A stretch of DNA of 64,000 nt from Marthasterias glacialis. Its lineage: Eukaryota > Echinodermata > Asteroidea > Forcipulatida > Asteriidae. Location: contig OU452235.1 of the NCBI GenBank assembly GCA_911728455.2, forward strand, positions 9,596,634 through 9,660,633, given 5' to 3'. The position numbers and the translations under genes were made by a program. Each line of letters begins with the position of its first letter. The first letter of the stretch is position 1. The notes under the pieces were generated by a model. The model made no database searches, was not told the origin of the DNA, and worked only from the letters and a program-made list of their open reading frames with translations. Shown here one piece after another: positions 50,801 to 62,600 of this stretch.

Positions 50801-53800
50801 ACACTATACAGTGTTATTTCAATTCATTTTATTCAATTATTCTGGTTGTAAAGCCAAGGATTCTCAAAGCAAATTAATCATTATCCTGTTGGTAAGTGTT
50901 ACATAAGTCATGCCAACTTCACACAAACTGGCTCAATCGATTGCCACAAGCCCATAAGAAATGCAGTGAACTTTTGTCTTTGATGATTTATGTAAGAAAA
51001 ATATTATTTCTTGACTCGCCTTTCACGGTGTCTTGCAAAGACTCAAGGTCTATCAGAAATGTTGGTTTCTTTCATAAGAACTGTCTTTGAATGAAGAAAT
51101 GAGTGTTTTTTAGTAAGATAACACAGGGAGACATGGAACTGGAAGTAGTAAAAACTTTGGGTGTGCAGCAGATGCGTACGCGTGTGACATAATGACTTAC
51201 ATTTACCAACAAGATACTAGCCAAGAACCCCATAGTGTCATCATGTACCAGGGAACTAGGACAAGGAAGACAGTTTGAATTTTAGGAGGAAAACCTTAGA
51301 CATGTTAGAGAATTATTCGGGGAAAACCCACGCTATCAGGTCACTGAAAAACCCAATCCACATAGCGCCCAAACATAGTGGGATTCAAACCAGTGTCCTA
51401 TAGGTGTAAGACAAGGAAAGATACCACATGCCAACCCGGCCACATTATACAAAACATAACAACACAGTGTAACATAATATAGTGTAGTTGATGTTGATCC
51501 TGATTGTCTTTGATTCACAGGTTGTATTGGTTCTGATCTTCATGGTTGGTGTCATCATGTACAGGGTACTGATTGATATTCCACTATCACAGAATGCACT
51601 ATTGAGGAATGAATCCCAATCTATTGCTAGTATGTCTAGTGCTGTGGTCAATCTAATCCTCATCATGGTACTAGGTCAGGTGTATCAGACGCTAGCTGGA
51701 ATCCTGAATGATTGGGGTAAGACATTGGTTAAGATTATTCATAGAATAGTAGGTTAGAAAGTCTTTCCCTCTAGGGTAAACCTTTCAATGTGTATGGAAA
51801 AAGCATGAGACTGCAAGGCTTGTAAAGGTGTCATGTTAATGTAAAGGTGTGAGATTATTCATTTGATGTAACCAGAATTCTTTACTACTCCTTTATTGGC
51901 ATTATTGAAAAAAGCCTCCTCTGTGTAAAGCAGCCTGATGGACTCCTGTTCACTTAACCCACATGATTGTTAGCTTTGTACAATACATACATCAGAATAT
52001 CATGTACAAATTACATTTATGTGTATGTACATAGTATGGATAACACTCAAGCACACTTAATACGTACCCATTTACCCACTACTCTGATGGTCCAGCATTA
52101 CCTCCACTATGTATTTTGAATCATTGCTTCATGGTTCTTGGCTTTAACCAAGTGCCGTTGGGAATCTTGCATTATTTTCTGTCCAGCCTTACGAGATTAT
52201 TTTCATGGAATTGCTGAAATCATTTTTCTTTGAGAGTACCGCTGGCACAAAGAAAATTGACTTGACAAAGCCAAGAGAACAAAGATTCCTTTATTGCACC
52301 GAGAAAATTTTAAATAGATGCACTCTGAATTGCAAAACCTCTGCTTTGAGCTAAGGCCCATGATTGGTACTAAATCCAAAACCAATGGCGTGTTTTAACG
52401 TCATTCATTCGCTGGCTCAGACATTGTATTTTTGCCACGGTCATTCGGCATTAAGGTTTTTTTACTTACCGTTGGTTCAACATTTTCACAAGGACAAGCA
52501 CAATTATTTCCCTCCAACTGGTGGCCTATTTGGGATGTGTGTAGACTGTGGCTATTAAGCACAGAACTACAAATCCAGACTAGGGCTTGATGAAGTCTAC
52601 AGCTATCTACTTGGGTAGGTTTGTTTTGCTATTTTAAGAGCAAAAAGACTAGTTTTGTTGTACAAATATTTATCAGTCAATCCAAACTGATAGACCAACC
52701 CATCAGCCCTTCCTCATGTGCTGCCACTGTGTATCGGATCTCGCAATTTTGCAAAATACCAGATCGTCACTAAGGGCACTAAATAAAGAATGGAGTAATG
52801 TTGATTCAATGTGACCACCTGTAGTTGATGAGCCCGAACATCTGACATCACTTCAAGGCTTGTATTCTGATGGATGGATCAAGACGGGGGAATGTTACCA
52901 GTCTATTGCATATGATTGCTTGACACTTTAAGGAAAAATAGCCTCTCCAGGCCAAACCATTTCCAGATAATGACTGACAGCTTCATAAAACTGAAAAAGG
53001 GTACATTAGATATCACCCCTCTCCCCCACCCCAGCTTGGACATAGCTTAGGCATTGTCAAAATGAAATAACTTTGGCTTTGGCCATGGTGGCTGTGCTGG
53101 ATGGCTATAGCATTGACAGAATAGACAGAAGAATTGATGATTAGGTTTTGCTGAACATCTATGTACATTGTATAAAAAGAACTCTGTATCGCTGCCTATT
53201 GAGTATTGTAGGAAAAAATCCACAGAAACCCTATGTGAGATTCCAACCCAAGAACACTTACAACAAGAGAATTAATCTAGCCGTAGCTGGCACTATCAAT
53301 TCTGACATTGTCAGTGTCCTTTATTACATAAGAGGGAGCATGGTACCCTGACTGCTTGTAATGGTATCATTATGCTTTTATGACAGAGATGCATCGTACC
53401 CAGACTGAGTATGAGGACAATCTAACCTTCAAGGTGTTTATCTTCCAGTTCATGAATTTCTTCTCTTCTATTTTCTACATTGCATTCTTCAAGGGCAAGT
53501 AAGTCTCATTTCCAATATCATCAAGTTAGCAGCCACACCATTAAGTAGCACCCATGTAGATACTTCTACACAAGTATTGACTGCTTAGAGTGTTATGGTT
53601 AAAACCATGACTCCCGAGGTTGAACTCTGCAGCAATCCATTTTCCCAAGGCTGAGGGAAAATAGATTGCTCCATTGATCACGGAGGAAGTCATAGTTTTA
53701 ACCACAGCACGTTTTATAACATCCCATACATATGTTGTGTGCCTAGACGTCTAGGTACCTTGAAGCTGACATTGCTACTGGTATTTAAGTACACTGGTTG

Positions 53801-56657
53801 CTATGGGTATAGTACATTGGTTGCTATGGGTATAGTGCGTCACGTTCACCCAGCTTTCTAATAAAAATAAGTCATATCGTGTGATGCAATGTAAACTAAG
53901 CACAAAGCAGAGTCTTTGTAAGAGGTGTTATAAAACCTATCAATCAAAGAAAATGGCATCTAAAGTTGAACACCACTTTCCCTCAAAAATTGAGAGTTTT
54001 TAATTGGCATTTGCTTTGAACTAGATAAATGTCTGTTTTTGACTCTTTCAATGACTAAATCAATAATGTTAATTTAACAATATGAATGATATTGGATTGA
54101 CAATCAGGGTTCAACTATTAACATGATTAATTGTTCTCATTGTTAAGGCATGTAGATGTGTAGATGAAATCTTATATTGCCTGTAAAATTAAAATTAGTA
54201 TGAGAAAATTAGGTTTGTTTTTATAAATAAATGTGGTTTTAAAATCCTTTATTGCTTTGAAAGTCATCTTTAACACTAAAAATAATAATACTAAAATCTT
54301 GATTGAAATATAGGAGATGGTGTCTTTGTATGGCATTAGATGCACGGTCATGTTAGTTTTATACACAACGTAAATAATCCTTCATACTTGACAAGTTACA
54401 AAATCAACATATATATTTATTTGCTGGTATGTTGGGCAAAGTTGATATTACTAGCAGCAATAAAAATAGGAGATAATAAAGACTGACATTAATTCTTGCA
54501 TCGTTTTTCACATCAATAATTCAGGGTTAATGTAAGGTATGCAAGTCTGAGGCAGAGATATGTCAATACGTAGATGGAAGGCAAGACAAATAAAAATGCT
54601 AAGTTAGAATTACCAGATATATACTGTAGGTACAAAAGATTTAGCAACCAGCAGATTGTACATGTATTCCCTCATGTACTTTTACTTCATGTCTTCATAA
54701 TAATTGTGGTAACCTGACATAAATGATTGTGTACATCAGCAGTGAGTGATGGTGCTGGTAGGTAACTTTGTTCTGGGGAAGCTGTGTCATTGGGCAACTT
54801 TGCAATGGGCAAGATTGGTCATGGGATGGGTGAGGTTGCTGGGGGCAACTTTGAAATGAGAGCTCTTTTTTTTCTTTTTCTTTTTTTTTTCTTTTTTTTG
54901 GGGGGGGGGAGGAGGTGGGAGGGGTAGTGGCAGGGCAAGACGACAGGTTTCCCTATAAGTATATCCTGGTATATGCAATGTTTCTTTGGAGGGTTCATAC
55001 TCTCATTGTATTAGTTACTGAATTTAGTGTGAAGAAATTCATTGTTACTGCCAATGTTCAGCACAATTTAAAAACACATACAGGATTTTGCAGATCTATG
55101 TCCTGAGACTCCTTGCATCCCATTCAAGATCTTAACACAATGGATTAAAAATGAGTCTCAAGTTCCGGAACAAGGCTGTTTAAGTTTGTTTGTCTTTTTC
55201 TATTTCTATATTTTCTATTTTCACACTAACATTCACACCTTCCTCTTAGCAGGTGAACTTCCTGTCTGCAGATGACCTTTGCTCTCTTTGGTGCTGTTAC
55301 GCTGTGTCTGATTTAATGGCTTCAGTAGTGGCTATGGCTGGATTGCTGAGAAGGGCAGCAGCCATAGCCAGAGCCAAAGTCTCTTGATTCAGATGCAGCC
55401 TTATTTCTTTTCTTTAGATGATAGCCTGGTACTTTACTCTCTTTCTCTATATTTTCTTTATAGCCTGGTTATTTCAACTTCTTGCACACTGTTAATGGGA
55501 AGTGAGTACACTCTAGCATGACTATTGACTCTACTGCATGCTGACTGTAATGTTAAACTCATTGTATGTTACATTTATTTCATTATATTGATCTGTCATT
55601 AAGTCTGTATCATATCAAATAATGCATAATACTAATAGCATTGAACAAATTGATACAAGTCTACAATACATTACCTGAGTTAACCAGTTCTTGCTGGAAT
55701 TCTTCCAGTTTTTCCCATCCAGCCTTATGGGGTTATTTTCTCGAAATTGCTGGAATCATTTTTTTTTTTTTTTTAGAATAGCGCTGGCACAAAGAAACCT
55801 TGACTTGACAAAGTCAAGAAAACAAAGATTCTCTTTAAAGTACAGGGAGTTTTGTTTTCTCGATCTTGAAAATGTCATATAGATGCACAGTGAATTGTAA
55901 AGATCCATATATTTTAAATGTGAGGTCATTGGATGTTCACAAATTTCACACTGGAAGGGTATAAGATATGGCATTTTACCAGGAGGTTTAGAAACTTGTA
56001 ATATTTGATCCACTTTCATAAGGACTCCATCTATTGAGTAAGTTAGTGCATCACCAAACTGATTTTGACCTTAGAGCCCGTCTGTAAGATATGTCTGCAA
56101 TCAGCATGGTAACATTGTTATGCTCTCATTATTCCACTACAAAGCATTGTTTATATACCTCTTGATGTACATTCTACCATTCATTTAACACATCCATGCT
56201 CATTACAGAAACAAACAAAAATTGAATGACTCAACATATACACACAGTCTTCACACTGAAGGGTGCTATCTCATTATGTATTTTCACTGTACAGTATCAA
56301 CTTGTTACCTTTGATCTGCTTGTAGCTCAAATGAGTGAAACCAAGCTGTGAGGCATACTTGTATCTCAAAATAATGCTAATTCCTAATAATATTACAATT
56401 AATTAATAAACATTTGAGTAGTAATAGTGAACTTGGTGATTAAGGCACACATGAATGATACTTGTAGTTTGCAGAGCTTGATGCAGTAAGTTTTAGTGTT
56501 GGTCAAAGGTAATCATTGGATACATAGAATTGTTCAGGATAAACATAATGGGGTAACACATCCAATGTCTTGCCAACTAATAAAGCTCCTTCTACTAATA
56601 CTTCAAGTCTAGTATCTCTATGAAATCTGATCTGATATGAGTTGCATGCATCTGTGT

Positions 56658-56694
<37 letters not shown>

Positions 56695-59600
56695 GGCACA
56701 CACACCGTTGTGGGGACATTTATACAATGGAACAAAGGTCCCCACAACGTTTTTCTTTGTCAAACTCTGTCCCCACAGAGGGATTCTTTAGAAAAGGGAA
56801 TAATAGAACAACAATAGGGAGTCCCCACAACTCGGTGTTAAAAAGACTGTGTGTGTTTTCAGTGTATTTAGAGTGAACGATGGCAGCAGCCACTGTAGTT
56901 GTACCTGTATGTGATTGTGGTATATGTAATGATTATTGCTGATTGTGATAATCCAGTGATGCTTTATTCTTAGTACCTTTACCCATAATATGTGCTAGGG
57001 AAGTTAAGGTTACTGTACTAGTGTACTTCATATGTTAGACTGCGTAGGAGAGTACGTATTTGAAATGAGATGAATAAGTTGTCATCAAGCAACATCATGT
57101 CTCTGTCATTGTATCAATCATTTAATAGACTATAATGTCCAACAAGATGTTGCCTCTTTATTTTGCAAGTCTATATTTGTTAGGTTGTCCACACAATCCA
57201 ACCATTACATGTTGCTACCATGTAAAGACTTCCAGTGTTATGTGAGCATGTTGCCTTGTTCAATGTTATTCTTCAGTGTCAGATTTAAATAAAAATCCCG
57301 CGCAATAAAAACCAGAATGTTAATTCAACTTACTGCATGTAGTTTATGTGTGGCAAATGAGTACAGGATGGTTTATACTCACTGAGTTATAATGTACACG
57401 CTCTGGTGAGGTTTTTATCAACTATGTATAGAAATGATAACTAGTTCTTATATAGCATGTTTTACAATCATGTTTCAATGCGCTTTACATTAGTGCCCTG
57501 GTCATTGGGCCAAAAACATTCATGTAATCTTTCTCAGCTCCCTGGGGAGTATATAGCCCTGGGCTGCCATGGTACTCTGAAGGCGTTTTCAGATGCATTA
57601 TCAACCTCTACCCGCGCAGGTACCCATTTATACCCCTACGTGAAGAGAAGGAATTAAGTAAAGCATCTTGCTCAAGGACACAAGATAAGCATCAAACAAA
57701 AGTTTAAATATTACAGGCAATCCAAAATACAGTGTGCCACCAGAGTGGCTGTATTCCAAAATGCATCATCTACATCCTGTGCAATATTCAAAGTTAATGT
57801 AACTGGTGGTTTATGTGCAAGTTGGAGTACATCTTTAGAAAATGGAGCCTTCATTTGTTCAAATGATTCTTTATGTTGGGGTTAGTTACATGGAAGTTAG
57901 CATCTCCATGAGTCATCAATGTAAAGCTGAAATTATTTGGATTCCCTCATTGTTTATCATTATCAACACAGTTATGTTTGTCTAATACCATGTGATCAAA
58001 GATTCTAGCACTACTTGATTAGAATCAGATGTCTTCATATTGTTATTACTTTGTAGGTTCGTTGGTTACCCAGGTAACTATACTATGTTATTTGGGTTGC
58101 GAAGTGAGGAATGCAGCAATGGAGGTTGCCTGGTGGAGTTGGCTCAGCAGCTTCTGGTCATCATGGTTGGCAAACAAATCATCAATAACTGCCAAGAAGT
58201 AGCTATCCCGTAAGTCAAGTCTGTGTTCTATGCAGCATTCTTGTACACTGAAGGTTCATAGTAGCTATAATGTTTAGTCACAGTTCCAGGCAGATATCCT
58301 GCAAGTCCAGCCAGGGTTCCAAGTAGAACAATCTAAACTCCAGTCAAGGTTCCAAGAAGTGATATCATGTAAATCACGTTAGAGTTCCAAGTAGATATCA
58401 TGTAAGTCCAATCAGGGTTCAAGGTAGATATCCAGCCAGGGTTCCAAGTAGAACAATCTAAACTCCAGTCAAGGTTCCAAGAAGTGATATCATGTAAATC
58501 ACGTTAGAGTTCCAAGTAGATATCCTGTAAGTCCAATCAGGGTTCAAGGTAGATATCCAGCCAGGGTTCCAAGTAGAACAATCTAAACTCCAGTCAAGGT
58601 TCCAAGAAGTGATATCATGTAAATCACGTTAGAGTTCCAAGTAGATATCCTGTAAGTCCAATTAGGGTTCAAGGTAGATATCCAGCCAGGGTTCTAAGTA
58701 GAACAATCTAAACTCCAGTCAAGGTTCCAAGAAGTGATATCCTGTAAATCAAGTTAGAGTTCCAAGTAGATATCCTGTAAGTCCAATCAGGGTTCAAGGT
58801 ACATATCCTGTACGTCCAATTAGGGTTCAAAGTAGATATCCTTTAAGTCCAGTCAAAGTTCCAAGTAGATATCCTGTAAGTCCAGTCAAAGTTCCAAGTA
58901 TATTCTGTAAGTCCAGGCAGAGTTCCAGGTAGATGTCCTGTAAGTCCAGTCAGGGTTTCAAGTACACATAGATGTCCTGTAAATCCAGTTGAGGTTAATT
59001 CTTAATTCAAGGTATTTGGGCTGAATTGTTCAATTGCCATCAAAATAATTAAAAACAAGTATTAACACTTTTGGACGTGATGAGATAAGTAAGGCCAGCC
59101 CCTAGTCCTCATTATGACATCTATCTTTACAATTACTATAATATAGTTGTAACATCTTGAAAGTTGCATTTATCATTCAAATGCTTTAAAAGATGTGATA
59201 TTATACTAATTCCTTCCAATGTTTCTCTGTTCATAGAAAACTGAAGCAGTTTATTCTTCGCTGGAAGTTGCGTGGTTCCCTTGGTGACCGAGAATGTAAA
59301 CGATGGGAAGCAGACTACCAGCTAGTTCCCAATGATGGACTGTTTGAAGAATACTTGGAGATGGGTAAATGAGTCTAATACGCCATTCTGATTTACATTA
59401 CTGCCAAGTATGGAACTGAGTCAACTTAAGTCTGCTCAACACAAAATAATTTGTTGAATATACTGCACTCTCTTCATATCAGCCTGGTTTTTCGAGGGTG
59501 CAATACATTAACAGTCCTAGTTAAAAGTTTATACAAATTAGCAAAAAAATTCAGATTACACTTTCTAGGCAAGTAAGATCGAGAACCTGGCTGTTTATTG

Positions 59601-62600
59601 ACTAATCTTCTTGATTTTTGGATTATATGAAGAGGAATTCAAAGCAAGTTTTCAGTACTCATTTTGCTCTAAAAAGAATTTTACAGTGTGTTAATCGATT
59701 TTGTAAAAATTTGTCTCAACACTTGCGTGCTGCTGTGTAAAAGAATGTGTGCTTCACACATACATATGCCACAAGGGATTTTCTCTGAGCCCTCCGGTTT
59801 TCCTCCCTGCGGAAAAATCAAATACTTTAGATCTGTGGCTGTGCTCTGTGGTCATATTATGGGTTGATGTGGCCAGTTACCAAAGCTGCCTTTACATGCC
59901 TGCTACTTGAACATGTTGTAGCTGCAACTCAGATTCTCAGCTGCGAGTAAGGATGATCAGCCTCCCAAATTATTCTTATTATATTATTTTGATTATTACT
60001 GATGTCAAAACATTTTAGTCATGTCAACTTAGGCACATTTCATGATCATGCTTCTTTAATAATCAACTGTCAACTTGTGCATGATTAGGATTGTTACTGA
60101 TTTCATAATGCATAGACTACAAACGTCATAGAGTACATCAAGTCAACAAATCAAGTCATCAAGTACAAAATTGGATGATTATTTCAATCTCTGGTGTATT
60201 GTTGAGTGAGCCATTTATCTGAATATTTAGGTTTTGAGTAAATACATTGACAGTTGATATCACTCTCTGCATTGTGTTGTGTTTTTTTGACTGTAGTGAT
60301 CCAGTTTGGATTCATCACAGTGTTTGTGGCTGCTTTCCCTTTGGCTCCTCTCTTTGCTTTACTCAATAATTGGATTGAGATACGTCTGGATGGATCGAAG
60401 TATGTGAGTGAAGTACGTCGCTCTGTGGCTGATAGAGCTCAAGATATCGGCATTTGGTATGACATCCTGGAGTTTATTGCTAATCTAGCCGTAATGAGCA
60501 ATGTAAGTATTACTTGAATTATTGTTAAATTTGCATCGGGAATAAAGACTGGTATTTGGGATATAAGTATTACTTGAATTATATCTGTGTCATAGCATAA
60601 TTTATACCAACATACATGTATACAAATACTGAATGCATGTGAGTGCATTGTCGCAGAATGTAATCATGAGGTGAAATCTGGACTATTCCATTTCACGAGG
60701 CAAAGCTGAGTGAAATGGAAAAATCAGATTTCACCAATGCACGAACAAAATGCATTCAATATTTGTTTATATACCTCACACATAGATCCTTGTCATTTGA
60801 ATTCTTTTTACACAATCAACATACAATAGACACAGAAACTTATCCACTCCTCACTAAAGAAATTGTATTTAAAAAGTCTAAATATTGTTAACGACTCCAT
60901 GTAGACACCAATCTTGTACGCCGTAACAAGACCTTGCCTTGTTTGGACGATACTGTGAATTAAGCATCAAAAATTCATGTACACCGTCCAAAAATTAATG
61001 ATGTAGGACGCGCCAACGTTGCAGCAGTAAATCATGTAAATACATGGCAAAATAAAGTTTGATACCAATCAAATAACAAGGATCTGTGTGTGCGGTATAT
61101 AATCACAAATATTTGATCTTCACAGGCAAATTTATTTTATGTGCTTTTTATTCTTTCAGGCATTTTTGATAGCATTCACCTCAGAGTTTTTATCTCGTCT
61201 GATGTATCAATACAAATATGATTTCCATTTACACGGATATACAAACTTCACCTTGTCACATGCACCAAATGGCACCACCTCTGAGCCATGCAGGTAAGTT
61301 GTCTACATAAAGAGTCTGGGATCTATACTTTATTATTACTCTTATTTGTTATTTTTATTTTCTGGTAATGAAACCAAGGATGCCTCAAAAGCGGAGTGAA
61401 TCACTGTAGCTCAGAAGCCTGAGAAAACCTGTAGATAAGGATGCTTGCTATCTGAACCAGAAACACCGGGGTAAACCCCTACTCTTTCACGATATGTGTT
61501 CTGGGTTCTTTAACGTGCACTACCCATCCTAGTACACGGGACATACTGTTTAATGTCCCATCCAAAGGACAGAGCATTTATGGTAAAGTATCTTGCTGAA
61601 GGACACAAGTGTCGCGTCTGGCCAGGCCAGGATTTGAGCCCACATTCTGTAAACTACAGAACTTAAGTTCGGTGGATTAGACCACTCTGCCACTCCACTC
61701 CACTCCAGTTACATGTACATGAGCATTGATAAACACAATTCTTACAATGAAAGATAATACTGCGCCCAGAAACAAATATGTCACAAACTTTACTAAAATG
61801 AAGTCTCCAAAATCCATGCCCTAGTTTTGTCTGGTTTAATGGATTCATTATTGTACAGCCAAATCATCCAAGGTAAGGTTCTCAGTTAAAACAAATGCAC
61901 AAAGCGCTTGGTAAACATTGGGGACCTAATTTGCATATTGATCATATATACCCGTGTAGCAAAAGTTTGCCTGCACTGGTAGAAAAATTATGTCGCAATT
62001 TTAATTTTTGTTCAAACTGGTATAAGCCCTATTCCAAGGAAAGTTTACTGAATTTAATCTGTATGAACTATTTCAGTCATGATGTAGGGTCTCATCTCTG
62101 CAACCCCAAATTTCTGGAATTATACTTTTAAGTTACTTGGCATTTGTCAACCAAAATGATGCACAAATTCTGTGTTTATGCGGGGATGGGTTTTATTTGC
62201 AAACATACAGTTCGTGGTAACTGCATGGTGTCATACTGGCATTGACTTCAACTACCTGTTACATTGGTTTCAAATTTTGGAAGTCAGTTGAATACCGAGG
62301 TTTGTGACTGATTGTTCCATGTAATGATCTATTAACTGAAAGATTCTGCTGACTATGGGAAGGTTACATGTACAGTTCAACCCTCAGCTTGATTATGCAA
62401 ATTCAAGCAATCCTTTTTGCACATTAAGGCTTTTTGCTGCGACACACTTTAAAACTGGCATCTGTGTAATTTAACCAGACTCTCTTGTTCTGACAAAAGA
62501 TGATATTTATGATAATGAAAACTTCACACTTCACATAATTAGTCACTGATTTCACGAAGTGACAAATCCACCCCACAGACAAATTCCATTTTTGTGAAAA

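Noticed and set aside
54787-54978. Proline/lysine-rich minus-strand frame
   Set aside because: Low-complexity translation of T and G homopolymer runs.
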